Assembly (NCBI GenBank): GCA_964553405.1
Contig: CAZKLS010000060.1
Location: forward strand, 1 to 16,963
Direction of reading: 5' to 3'
Source: DATIRA01 sp964553405
GTDB taxonomy: Bacteria; Pseudomonadota; Gammaproteobacteria; Steroidobacterales; Steroidobacteraceae
DNA: 16,963 bases
Every line of letters starts with the position of its first letter. Position 1 is the stretch's first letter. A model generated the notes under the pieces. The model ran no database searches. It was not told where the DNA came from and saw nothing but the letters and a program-made list of their open reading frames with translations. A program made the position numbers and the translations under genes. This document shows, one piece after another, positions 1-7,024 of this stretch.

Positions 1-101
1 AGCGGCCCGGTCGTCGCGGACTGCGGATCGGCGGCGAGCGCCGTTGAGGCGAACAGCGCGAGTGCCGCGCCGCAGCAGAACACCTTTCCCGAAATCTTCA
101 A
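1..101 (-). CDS. Exported protein, N-terminal fragment (runs off window)
   Basis: Only the first 33 codons are present; the gene leaves the window at its left edge. Read on the minus strand, a TTG start at 101-99 is preceded by GGAGG with a 6-nt spacer, which is why I accept the rare start codon; no ATG or GTG lies in frame nearby. The product begins MKISGKVFCCGAALALFAST and continues ALAADPQ: two lysines, a hydrophobic core and an AxA site, so a classical Sec signal peptide cleaved after about residue 23. The mature part is too short to name. It lies 32 nt downstream of the host-attachment-like gene on the same strand and could be cotranscribed with it. Confidence 0.6.
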   Translation of the reverse strand, partial: MKISGKVFCCGAALALFASTALAADPQSATTGP

Positions 102-133
102 GTCACACCTCCCATCCCGCTGCCGCGCCACGT

Positions 134-583
134 TCAGTCCCCGGAATACAGCTTCTCGGGCAGATGGGAGCGGATCTCCTCCGGTATGTGCCTGGTCAGG
201 TCCTTGTCGAGTTCGAACCCGACCAGCGCACGCGTCGCGGGATCGAGCTTCTCGCGCAACAGCCCAAGGAACCTCGGCGCCGCCACCACCATCAGCCGGT
301 CGAACTCGCCGGCCGTCCGCCCCGCGTGCATGCGTTCGGCCAGCTGCTCGGCGAACCTGACCGCCTCCTCTTCCTTCGGGCTGACCTCGAGTTCCTTCGC
401 GTGCCGGCCGCCGCCCACGCTGTCGAACGTGCGGCCCGGCCGGTCCGAGGCGAGGTCGCGCTCGTGCAACCTGCTCGCGGTGTGGCTCAGCGATTCGACT
501 TCGTTCAACGGTCCGTCGGGCCCACGGGCGGTGAAGATCCGGGCCACGGCGCTGTCTGCAACCAATACATACAGTTTCGACAC
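134..583 (-). CDS. Host attachment / baeRF (eRF1-like) family protein
   Basis: The 149-residue product starts VSKLYVLVADSAVARIF and resembles the small family annotated 'protein required for attachment to host cells' (Host_attach, later grouped with bacterial eRF1-like baeRF proteins). The visible family features are the N-terminal strand with VADSAVARIF, a central region rich in charged residues (SVGGGRHAKELEVSPKEEEA), and a C-terminal core with FDRLMVVAAPRFLGLLREKL followed by a conserved-looking DKDLTRH segment. An upstream in-frame ATG exists at 616, but it has no spacer for a ribosome site; the GTG at 583 has AGGAG seven nucleotides upstream, so I chose it. The molecular function is not established: attachment was the original phenotype in Agrobacterium, while fold analysis suggests a link to translation or ribosome rescue. 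It is transcribed divergently from homospermidine synthase. Confidence 0.75.
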   Translation of the reverse strand: MSKLYVLVADSAVARIFTARGPDGPLNEVESLSHTASRLHERDLASDRPGRTFDSVGGGRHAKELEVSPKEEEAVRFAEQLAERMHAGRTAGEFDRLMVVAAPRFLGLLREKLDPATRALVGFELDKDLTRHIPEEIRSHLPEKLYSGD

Positions 584-769
584 GCTGGCTCTCCTGTTCG
601 TCCGGACGTCGGGCATCCTCTATTCAAGTCTCCGACAAGCACCTGTGGATCGGAAGTCGCAGAAATACCGAGATCCTGGCCACCGGCAGCAACCGACGCG
701 AACCCGGGCGCCGGCGAGGGTTTCGGACGGGCCGGAGACCTGTTACGGTCAGTGCGGTTCACCCGACTG
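584..769. other. Divergent intergenic region (host attachment / hss)
   Basis: A 186-nt gap lies between two outward-facing genes. Apart from the AGGAG serving the minus-strand gene (about 591-595) and a weak extended -10 for the plus strand, I see no strong palindrome, RNA gene or small ORF with a ribosome site. Confidence 0.4.
741..749 (+). promoter_or_regulatory. Weak extended -10 candidate for hss
   Basis: TG-T-TACGGT matches the extended -10 pattern with 3 of 6 hexamer bases. A poor -35 (TTTCGG) lies 17 nt upstream. It would give a leader of about 14 nt before the ATG at 770. Confidence 0.22.
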
Positions 770-2227
770 ATGACCGAGCACTTCTCCAACGTGACGGCTG
801 CGACAGACTTCGAATCCGCCCGGCTGGACGGGCGGGTCGTCATGATCGGCTGCGGCAGCATCGGCCAGGCGGTCCTGCCGCTGCTGCCGAGGCACATCCA
901 CTCCGCGGCCGGTTCGGTCACGGTGCTCTCGGCCGACGAACGAGGCCGCGGCGTGGCGCGGGAGATGGGTGCACGCTTCGTGCATTGTCACCTCAAGCCC
1001 GGCAGCTACCAGCGGGAGCTGCGAAATTACCTCGCGCCCGGGGACCTGCTGCTGAACCTGTCCGTCGACGTCGACAGCCTGGACCTCGTCGAGTGGTGCT
1101 CGGAACAGGGCGTGCTGTACGTGGACACCTCGATCGAACCCTGGCCCGGTGTCTTCGACAACCCGATGCTGAGTGTCCGCGAGCGCACGAACTTCCTGAC
1201 GCGCGAGCGCATGCTCAAGCTGGCCGCGAAGCTGGGCCCGGACTCACCGACCGCCGTCGTCGACCACGGCGCGAACCCGGGGCTGGTGTCGCACTTCGTC
1301 AAGCGCGCGCTGCTCGACCTGGCCGAGCGGGTCCAGCTCCCGGACGACCGTCCAACCTCTGCGCCCGGCTGGGCGGAACTCGCCCGCAAGCTCGGCGTCG
1401 ACCTGATCCAGATATCGGAGCGCGACACCCAGGCGGCGGAGCGCCCCAAGCGCCCGAACGAGTTCGTGAACACCTGGTCCATCGACGGGTTCGTCGACGA
1501 GCTGATGCAGCCTTCGGAGCTCTCGCTCGGCACGGCGGAGCCCAGGAAGCCGGCCGGTGCCAGCTGGCACCGACGCGGATCCGGCACGATCTACCTGCGG
1601 CGTCCGGGCGGCGCCACGTTCGCGCGCAGCTGGCTGCCATCGCTCGGCGGTTTCCAGGGCCTGCTGATGACGCACGACGAGGTCTTCTCGATCGCGGACC
1701 AGCTGACGCTGCGCGACGGGCGCTCGCTGCTCTACCGGCCCACGGTCATGTTCGTCTACCACCCCTGCGACGACGCGATGCTGTCCGCGCTCGAACTCGA
1801 GGGCCGCGGCTGGCAGATGCAGCCGACCCGGCGCGTGCTCTGCTCCGAGATCGTGACCGGGATGGACGAACTCGGCGTGCTGGTCGCAGGCCATGCGCAC
1901 AACGCCTACTGGTTCGGATCACAGCTCACCATCGAGGCGGCCCGGCGCGAGGTTCCGCATACCAACGCCACCTCGCTGCAGGTCGCCGCGGGCGCGATCA
2001 CCGCGGCCGTGTGGGCGTTGCGCCATCCGCGGCGCGGGGTCGTGGAACCGGACGACCTGGACTTCGAGGAATGCCTGGCCGTCGCGTCGCCCTACCTCGG
2101 CAACCTGGTCGGTTCGTATACGGACTGGACGCCGCTGCAGGGCCGCGGCGAACTCTTCGACGAGGAACTCGACCCTGACCATCCCTGGCAGCTGCGCAAC
2201 GCGCGCTCCCGCCAGTGGAAGGCGTGA
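770..2227 (+). CDS. hss: Homospermidine synthase
   Basis: The product is 485 aa, close to the roughly 477 aa of the Blastochloris viridis enzyme, which I recall well enough to see collinear similarity. It makes sym-homospermidine from putrescine (and spermidine) with NAD as prosthetic redox cofactor, in the cytoplasm. The Rossmann glycine motif VVMIGCGSIGQ is at residues 23-33, followed by NLSVD (96-100), VDTSIEPW (118-125), HGANPG (166-171), ISERDTQ (215-221) and FVNTWS (232-237). The acidic residues Glu123 and Glu217 and the tryptophan Trp236 match positions known to line the polyamine pocket. Later motifs are YHPC, DELGVL, NAYWFGSQL and the C-terminal YTDWTPL. The reading frame continues open upstream to position 44, but that part is antisense to the neighbouring gene; ATG 770 fits the family length. 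No clear Shine-Dalgarno is present. The Nudix gene follows 32 nt downstream. Confidence 0.93.
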   Translation: MTEHFSNVTAATDFESARLDGRVVMIGCGSIGQAVLPLLPRHIHSAAGSVTVLSADERGRGVAREMGARFVHCHLKPGSYQRELRNYLAPGDLLLNLSVDVDSLDLVEWCSEQGVLYVDTSIEPWPGVFDNPMLSVRERTNFLTRERMLKLAAKLGPDSPTAVVDHGANPGLVSHFVKRALLDLAERVQLPDDRPTSAPGWAELARKLGVDLIQISERDTQAAERPKRPNEFVNTWSIDGFVDELMQPSELSLGTAEPRKPAGASWHRRGSGTIYLRRPGGATFARSWLPSLGGFQGLLMTHDEVFSIADQLTLRDGRSLLYRPTVMFVYHPCDDAMLSALELEGRGWQMQPTRRVLCSEIVTGMDELGVLVAGHAHNAYWFGSQLTIEAARREVPHTNATSLQVAAGAITAAVWALRHPRRGVVEPDDLDFEECLAVASPYLGNLVGSYTDWTPLQGRGELFDEELDPDHPWQLRNARSRQWKA

Positions 2228-2259
2228 GCTCCGCTCCGGCGCAGGAGAACCCGACCACG

Positions 2260-3177
2260 ATGAACGCGTCCTCTCCGGTTGCAGAGCCGCGACCGGCGGC
2301 AACGGTCCTGTTGCTGCGCGAATCGGCCGGCGAGCTCGAGGTGCTGATGATGCGGCGCGGGGCTGGGCTCGCCTTCATGGCGGGTATGTGGGTGTTTCCG
2401 GGTGGCAGGCTCGAGCGCACGGACTGCGCGGCGGCGATGCTCAAGCACCTGCCCGCCGACACTCCGGCGCAGCCGCGGTGTCGCCTGTGCGACGCGCAGG
2501 GTGATCCTCTGCCCGCGGATATCGCGCTGGGGCTGCAGGTGGCCGCCTGCCGGGAGACTTTCGAGGAATCGGGCGTCCTGCTCGCCACCGGCGGGCCGCG
2601 TCCGGGAATGCCGTCAGACCGGCTCGCGGATCGTCGCGCCGAGGTCGCCAGCGATCCCGCACGCTTTGCCGGCCTGCTCGAAGAACTCGGCCTCAGGCTC
2701 GACCTGGACCGTTTCGTGTACTGGTCGCACTGGATCACGCCTTCGGCGGAGCCGAAGCGATATGACACCCGCTTTTTTGCTGTCGAGCTGACCGGCGCAG
2801 CCACGGTTGAGGCCGACCAATCCGAGCTGACGGAGCATCGGTGGGTGCGTCCGGAGATCGCGCTCGCTGCGCTCGGCCGCGGCGAGATGCAGATGGTGCC
2901 ACCGACCATCCTGACGCTGGAGGATCTCGCCGAGAGCCACGGCAGGCACGGCAGCCTGCACGGGATGCTCGCGGCCGAGCGCCGCCGCGAGACCCCGGCG
3001 ATCACGCCACGCATCGCCGTGACGCCATCGGCCTACCGCGTCGTCATGCCCTGGGATCCAAGCTATATGCAGGTTTCGGGCGAAGGGATCGCGATCGATC
3101 CGGCCGGCCTTCCGCCGCACCTCGCCGCGCGGCGGTCCGTGTTCGAGATCCGGCGCCGCGGCGCCGACCGGCCCTAG
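2260..3177 (+). CDS. Nudix hydrolase, NUDT19-like with split Nudix box
   Basis: The product is 305 aa. Residues 12-35 form the opening strand of a Nudix fold (AATVLLLRE). The Nudix signature is split: its first glycines and glutamate are in WVFPGGRLE (45-52), while the metal-binding REXXEE part, RETFEESG, is at 99-106. The insertion of roughly 40 residues between them carries a CRLC pair (Cys74, Cys77). This interrupted box is the hallmark of the NUDT19/RP2p group, whose animal member cleaves CoA and acyl-CoA to phosphopantetheine derivatives and 3',5'-ADP; that substrate is only an inference here. I placed the start at ATG 2260, which has AGGAG 12 nt upstream, rather than at GTG 2215, which overlaps hss. 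It is likely cotranscribed with hss and ends just before a strong hairpin. Confidence 0.85.
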   Translation: MNASSPVAEPRPAATVLLLRESAGELEVLMMRRGAGLAFMAGMWVFPGGRLERTDCAAAMLKHLPADTPAQPRCRLCDAQGDPLPADIALGLQVAACRETFEESGVLLATGGPRPGMPSDRLADRRAEVASDPARFAGLLEELGLRLDLDRFVYWSHWITPSAEPKRYDTRFFAVELTGAATVEADQSELTEHRWVRPEIALAALGRGEMQMVPPTILTLEDLAESHGRHGSLHGMLAAERRRETPAITPRIAVTPSAYRVVMPWDPSYMQVSGEGIAIDPAGLPPHLAARRSVFEIRRRGADRP

Positions 3178-3181
3178 GGCG

Positions 3182-3211
3182 CAGGCCCCGGGCATGACGC
3201 ACCGGGGCCTG
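3182..3211. terminator. Hairpin terminator between convergent genes
   Basis: CAGGCCCCGG at 3182-3191 pairs perfectly with CCGGGGCCTG at 3202-3211 across a 10-nt loop. It begins 4 nt after the Nudix stop codon and lies between two converging genes, so it may serve both strands. No long T-run follows, so its intrinsic strength is uncertain. Confidence 0.65.
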
Positions 3212-3234
3212 TCGTCGATGCCGTACCGGGCCGC

Positions 3235-3993
3235 CTACTTCGACTGGCCGGGTACCACGTTCTCGACCACGCTCTCGACCGTGTCGCTGACCTTCTGGAA
3301 GAGGTCCTTGGCCTGATCGATCACGGAGCCGGTGGACTTCTCCAGCGACTTCTCCGCCTTCGCGGCCATGCTCTCGGCCTGCTTGGCCGTCGCCTTGACC
3401 CGCTTGCGCGCCGTGCTCAGCGACTTCTCCAGCGACTTCTCGGCCTTCGACAGCGTCTTCTCGGCCTCTTTGACTGCCTGCCGCGCCGGCTTCGGCAGTT
3501 TCTTGACGGCTTTCTTGTAGGCCGCGCGGGTCTTGGCCGGCGCCTTCTTCACCGCCTTGCGAACCGCAGTGACCTGCTTCGCGGTGACGCTCTTGGCTTG
3601 CTTCGTCGTCTTGCGGGCCTTTGCCGTGGTCTTGCGCGCGACCTTCTTCGCCGGCGACTTGCGCACGGCCTTGCGGCTCGTGGACTTCGCCTTGGCCGAC
3701 TTGGCCTTGACCGTCCGGGGCTTGGCCTTCGCCTTCGCCTTGACCGTCTTGGCCTTGGTCTTCGCCTTGACCGTCTTGGCCTTTGCTTTTGCCTTGGCCT
3801 TGGCCTTCGTCGTCGTCTTCTTCTTCTTGGCAGTGCCGGTCTCGTCCTTGGCCGTCTTCCTCAGGTCGGCGGCATGGGCCCGCTTGTAGGTCTGGATGTC
3901 CTTGATGCGGCCCTTTGAATCGCGGACCGCGTAGAGCTTCGTGCCCTTGCTGCTGCGGTGCGTCGTGCGCCGCGCCTTCTTTTTCGCTGCCAT
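3235..3993 (-). CDS. Histone H1-like, lysine/alanine-rich protein (AlgP-like)
   Basis: The 252-residue product has three parts. Residues 1-50 form a short distinct N-terminus (GTKLYAVRDSKGRIKDIQTY) that could be a small folded domain. Residues 55-170 are a lysine/alanine/threonine-rich disordered tract with KAK, KTVKAK and KKAPAK motifs, like the tails of eukaryotic H1 and of AlgP-type bacterial proteins, and are expected to bind DNA nonspecifically. Residues 172-248 are predicted amphipathic helix with two copies of AEKSLEKS (184-191 and 213-220) and a less basic end (DLFQKVSDTVESVVENVV). The ATG at 3993 has AGGGAG about 6 nt upstream. It is a separate unit downstream of ppc with its own candidate promoter. 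The role as a nucleoid protein or regulator is inferred from composition; composition alone makes database matches unreliable. Confidence 0.8.
   Translation of the reverse strand: MAAKKKARRTTHRSSKGTKLYAVRDSKGRIKDIQTYKRAHAADLRKTAKDETGTAKKKKTTTKAKAKAKAKAKTVKAKTKAKTVKAKAKAKPRTVKAKSAKAKSTSRKAVRKSPAKKVARKTTAKARKTTKQAKSVTAKQVTAVRKAVKKAPAKTRAAYKKAVKKLPKPARQAVKEAEKTLSKAEKSLEKSLSTARKRVKATAKQAESMAAKAEKSLEKSTGSVIDQAKDLFQKVSDTVESVVENVVPGQSK
3335..3449 (-). repeat. Direct repeat encoding AEKSLEKS
   Basis: Near-identical blocks of about 28 nt begin at 3335 and 3422, 87 nt (29 codons) apart. Both encode the helical AEKSLEKS motif in the C-terminal part of the histone-like protein. Confidence 0.65.
3691..3840 (-). 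repeat. Lysine-codon repeat tract with 27-nt period
   Basis: This stretch encodes KAK/KTVKAK repeats. A 24-nt block at 3733-3756 recurs identically at 3760-3783, a 27-nt (9-codon) period, and a shorter related copy of its core lies at 3704-3715. The tract is a likely site of length variation by slippage or recombination. Confidence 0.7.
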
Positions 3994-4054
3994 CGAAAAC
4001 TCCCTCTTTGATTCGAATGCGCGGCGAACACCGCGCGGCGTCAGTCCGTTGCGG

Positions 4055-4083
4055 ACGCTAGTTCAGCAACACCGTCTAGTCAA
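4055..4083 (-). promoter_or_regulatory. Sigma-70-like promoter for the histone-like gene
   Basis: On the minus strand TTGACT (4083-4078, 5 of 6 to the -35 consensus) is followed after 17 nt by TAGCGT (4060-4055, 3 of 6). It gives a leader of roughly 55 nt. Short inverted repeats (GTCCG/CGGAC around 4044-4056 and CGCGG/CCGCG around 4020-4035) lie in or near that leader. Confidence 0.42.
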
Positions 4084-4098
4084 CAAGGGAATGTGCAG

Positions 4099-6819
4099 TC
4101 AGCCCGCGCCCTGCATGCCCTGCGAGATGCCGTTGACCGAGGCGACGAGCGCGTCGAACAGCTCGCGATCCTCGCGATTGGATTCGCGCCAGCGCCGCAG
4201 CAGGTCCACCTGGGTCAGGTGCAGTGGATCGATGTAGGGATTCCTGAGCCGGATCGAGCGCTGCAACGTGGGCTCGGCGTCCAGCAGACGGGCGCAGCCC
4301 TTGATCGCGAGGACGTGCTGCTGCGCGAGTTCGAACTCCTCGCGGATCAGCCTGCCGAAACGCTCGTGCTCCCGCCCGGCCAGCTGCTCGTAGAACGCCG
4401 CGATGCCCATGTCGGCCTTTGCGAGCGCCACCTCGACGTCGTCCACCAGCGCCTCGAAGAACGGCCATCGACCGTACATCTCACCGAGCAGTTCGTCGCC
4501 GAACCTCGCTGCGACCACGGCGAGTCCCGTGCCGCAGCCGTACCATCCTGGGATCAGGTGCCGACTCTGGGACCAGGCGAACACCCAGGGAATGGCGCGC
4601 AGCGCCTCGACGCCGCCGCCGCGGCCGCGGACCACCGGGCGGGAGCCGATCTGCATGCGCTCGATCACGTCGGCCGGCGTGACCAGGTGGAAGAACTCGA
4701 GGAACTTCTCATCTTCGTGCACCAGCGCGCGATACCGCTCCCTGCTGGTCGCCGCGAGCGCCTCCATCGCCTCGCGCCAGCGGTCGCCGACCAGCCCGGG
4801 ACCGAAGTACCCCGCCGAGCACAGCGCGACGGCACTCGCCGCCTGCTCGAAGGTCCGAAGCGCGATCGGCCGGAGGCCGTAGCGCTCGTTGATGCTCTCG
4901 CCCTGCTCCGTCACCCTCAACGTGCTCTGCAAGGCGCCCGGCGGCAGGCTGCGGACGAACGTGGCCGTGCGGCCGATGCCCCGACCGCCCGCCCCGCCGC
5001 GGCCATGAAACAGCAGCAAGCGGACTCCGGCCGCCTCGCAGGCGGCTGCCATGGCTTCCTGCGCCTTGCGCAGCAGCCAGCGCGAGGCCGCGACTCCGGC
5101 CGACTTGCCGCTGTCGGAATAGCCGATCATCACGACCTGCCGGTTACCCCTGGCAGCGAGATGCTCGCGGTAGACCGGGTCGTCGAGCAGCCGCGTCACC
5201 GTCGCGCCGGCGGACTCCAGCGCCGCGACGGACTCGAACAACGGCGCGACGTCGATCGGCACGTGACCCTCGGGTCCTTCGACGAAGCCCGCCCAGCGCG
5301 CCAGCAGCAGCACGGAGAGCACGTCGTCGGTGTCGTGCGCCATGCTCACGACGTAGCTGCCGATCGCGGCCCGCCCGTAACGGTGGCTGCAATACTGCAT
5401 GGCCTCGAAGACCCACAGCGCGCGCTTGCCGGCGGCATCGAGCGCCGTGACCGGCGACTCGTCGCTGTGGATCGCAGCGCGCAGCCGGGCGGTCCGCTCC
5501 GCGGCCGGTTTCTCGAGCCACCCGTCGTCGGCCAGCGCGTGACCCACGATCTCCCGGTGCACGTCGGCGTTCTGGCGGACGTCGAGCGATGCGAGGTGGA
5601 AGCCGAAAGTGCGAACCCGCCTGAGCAGACGCCGGACGTGGAACAGTCCGGCATAGATGCCGTGGTGCTCCTGCAGGCTCGCCGCGATCAGCTCCAGATC
5701 GTCCTGCAGCTGCTCGACCCGCTCGTACTGCCCTGAGCGATGGTCGTAGGTGGCGCGCAGCCGCTCCGCGATCTGCCCGAGGAACACCCGGTAAGGCATC
5801 CGGTCGTGACTCGCCGGCGTGGACGCACGGGCTGCAGGCACGAGACTGCGGTACTGCTCGATGCGCTCGGAGATGACCGGCGAGGCCTCGACCCGGTTCG
5901 AGCTCTGGCTCAGCTTCTCGGCCAGTGCCTGAACCTCGAGGAAGTAACGGTTCACGATCAGCTGGTTGTGCCGGGCGCAGCTCTCGCGGATCGTCTTCGC
6001 ATGGACGTCCGGATGACCATCCATGTCTCCGCCGACCCACGACCCGAAATACAGGAATTCCTGCACGTGATGGCTCTCGGCCGCCTCCGGGAACACCTTG
6101 GCGAGCGCCTGCTCGATTTCCTCGTAGAACGCCGGGATGACCTCGTAGATCACCTCGACCAGGAAGAACAGCGCGTGCTCGCGCTCGTCGGCGACGGTGA
6201 GGCGCTCGCGGGAATTGTCCGCCGTCTGCCAGCCCGTTGTCAGCTCGGTACGCACCCGCTCGATCGTCGCCCGTCGCTCACCCGGCGTGTGCCCGCCTTC
6301 GAGCCGGGCGAGCAGCAGCCTGGCGATGCGCTGCTGCTGGCGCAGCAGTGTCCGACGAGTGGATTCGGTGGGGTGGGCGGTGAACACCGGCTCGATCCGC
6401 AACTGGGCGAGCAGCGCGAGCACGCGCTCGAGCGTCATGCCGCGTCCGCGCAGCTTGACGAAACAGTCCTCGAAGCCGCCGGGCTGGGCGCCGCTGCTGT
6501 CGCTCATGTACTGGCGGCGACGGCGCACGCGGTGCACTTTCTCGGCCAGGTTGACCACCTGGAACCAGGACGTGAAAGCCCGGATCAGGTCGCGAGCCTC
6601 CTCCGGAGAGCGCTGCTGCGTACGCACGACCAGCGCGACGCTGTCCTCGGCATCACCCTGGCGGCGTCCGATGGCCGCGAGCCGGTCGCCCTCGACGCAG
6701 TCGAACAGCCCGGGGCCGCACTGGTCGGACAGCACCTCGCCAACCAGCGCACCGAGCTCATGGACGTCGTCGCGCAGCGCGGCGTCCTTCAACGGGAAAA
6801 ATATGCCTTTGCGGGCCAT
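4099..6819 (-). CDS. ppc: Phosphoenolpyruvate carboxylase
   Basis: The product is 906 aa, a normal length for bacterial PEP carboxylase (about 880-930). It carboxylates PEP with bicarbonate to oxaloacetate, replenishing the TCA cycle in the cytoplasm. The N-terminus KDAALRDDVHELG matches the family start. The catalytic histidine lies in VFTAHPTEST (His149); other motifs are WVGGDMDGHPDV (261-272), FHLASLDVRQN, MIGYSDSGKSAG (564-575), LLFHGRGGAGGRGIGR (602-617), VTEQGE, GGVEALRAIPWVFAW and the C-terminal NGISQGMQGAG. The phosphate/bicarbonate loop reads GYSDSGK and HGRGGAGGRGIG, where E. coli has GYSDSAK and HGRGGSIGRGGAP, so this is a somewhat divergent enzyme. I chose ATG 6819; the frame stays open upstream into the antisense of the next gene. 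No clear ribosome site is visible. Confidence 0.95.
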   Translation of the reverse strand: MARKGIFFPLKDAALRDDVHELGALVGEVLSDQCGPGLFDCVEGDRLAAIGRRQGDAEDSVALVVRTQQRSPEEARDLIRAFTSWFQVVNLAEKVHRVRRRRQYMSDSSGAQPGGFEDCFVKLRGRGMTLERVLALLAQLRIEPVFTAHPTESTRRTLLRQQQRIARLLLARLEGGHTPGERRATIERVRTELTTGWQTADNSRERLTVADEREHALFFLVEVIYEVIPAFYEEIEQALAKVFPEAAESHHVQEFLYFGSWVGGDMDGHPDVHAKTIRESCARHNQLIVNRYFLEVQALAEKLSQSSNRVEASPVISERIEQYRSLVPAARASTPASHDRMPYRVFLGQIAERLRATYDHRSGQYERVEQLQDDLELIAASLQEHHGIYAGLFHVRRLLRRVRTFGFHLASLDVRQNADVHREIVGHALADDGWLEKPAAERTARLRAAIHSDESPVTALDAAGKRALWVFEAMQYCSHRYGRAAIGSYVVSMAHDTDDVLSVLLLARWAGFVEGPEGHVPIDVAPLFESVAALESAGATVTRLLDDPVYREHLAARGNRQVVMIGYSDSGKSAGVAASRWLLRKAQEAMAAACEAAGVRLLLFHGRGGAGGRGIGRTATFVRSLPPGALQSTLRVTEQGESINERYGLRPIALRTFEQAASAVALCSAGYFGPGLVGDRWREAMEALAATSRERYRALVHEDEKFLEFFHLVTPADVIERMQIGSRPVVRGRGGGVEALRAIPWVFAWSQSRHLIPGWYGCGTGLAVVAARFGDELLGEMYGRWPFFEALVDDVEVALAKADMGIAAFYEQLAGREHERFGRLIREEFELAQQHVLAIKGCARLLDAEPTLQRSIRLRNPYIDPLHLTQVDLLRRWRESNREDRELFDALVASVNGISQGMQGAG

Positions 6820-6907
6820 GGCCGCGGTGCGTTTCGCCTGGGCTGCGGGGAGCCTCGGGCCGGTTCGCCTCTTGCGTTTGCCTGAATCGGGGGCGGCGGG
6901 TGAGCGA

Positions 6908-6916
6908 ATGCTATCA
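6908..6916 (-). promoter_or_regulatory. Extended -10 candidate for ppc
   Basis: On the minus strand TG-A-TAGCAT (6916-6908) is an extended -10 with 4 of 6 hexamer matches. No good -35 is present. The leader would be about 80 nt. Confidence 0.3.
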
Positions 6917-6987
6917 ACGATCGTCTCGAACCACACGCGCAAGCGCCCGCAGGGGTCGCCGGCCGGCCGGAGCCGGGGCTCCTCAGG

Positions 6988-7016
6988 TTGTAAGCACCCT
7001 GCCGACGCGGCAACAT
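6988..7016 (+). promoter_or_regulatory. Weak promoter candidate for the CoA-transferase gene
   Basis: TTGTAA (6988-6993) and CAACAT (7011-7016) are 17 nt apart. Transcription would start only a few nucleotides before ATG 7025, which has no Shine-Dalgarno. CATCAT at 7014-7019 is an alternative -10. Confidence 0.22.
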
Positions 7017-7024
7017 CATCCGGC

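Larger units (their letters stand above)
6820..7024. other. Divergent intergenic region (ppc / CoA-transferase)
   Basis: This 205-nt region drives two outward genes. It contains GGAGCC-GG-GGCTCC at 6969-6982, a compact palindrome that could be an operator, and candidate promoters for both sides. No RNA gene or small ORF with a ribosome site was seen. Confidence 0.4.

Noticed and set aside
44..769. Long open extension upstream of homospermidine synthase in the same frame
   Set aside because: It is antisense to the host-attachment gene and has no family similarity; the synthase has normal length from ATG 770.
3332..3918. Hydrophobic plus-strand open frames that look like membrane proteins or leucine/arginine repeats
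   Set aside because: They are the complement of lysine/alanine codon repeats in the histone-like gene, which give Phe, Leu and Ala by composition alone.
4016..4060. Short inverted repeats upstream of the histone-like gene as an intrinsic terminator for ppc
   Set aside because: Stems are only 5 bp with no T-run and lie in the predicted leader of the next gene; the evidence is too weak to call a terminator.
4093..6885. Two long plus-strand open frames opposite ppc (547 and 381 codons)
   Set aside because: They are shadow frames of a high-GC gene; the minus strand carries an unmistakable PEP carboxylase and the plus-strand products resemble nothing.
6197..7024. Upstream extension of the CoA-transferase frame
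   Set aside because: It is antisense to ppc and the extra residues are serine/arginine-rich noise; the family length fits ATG 7025.
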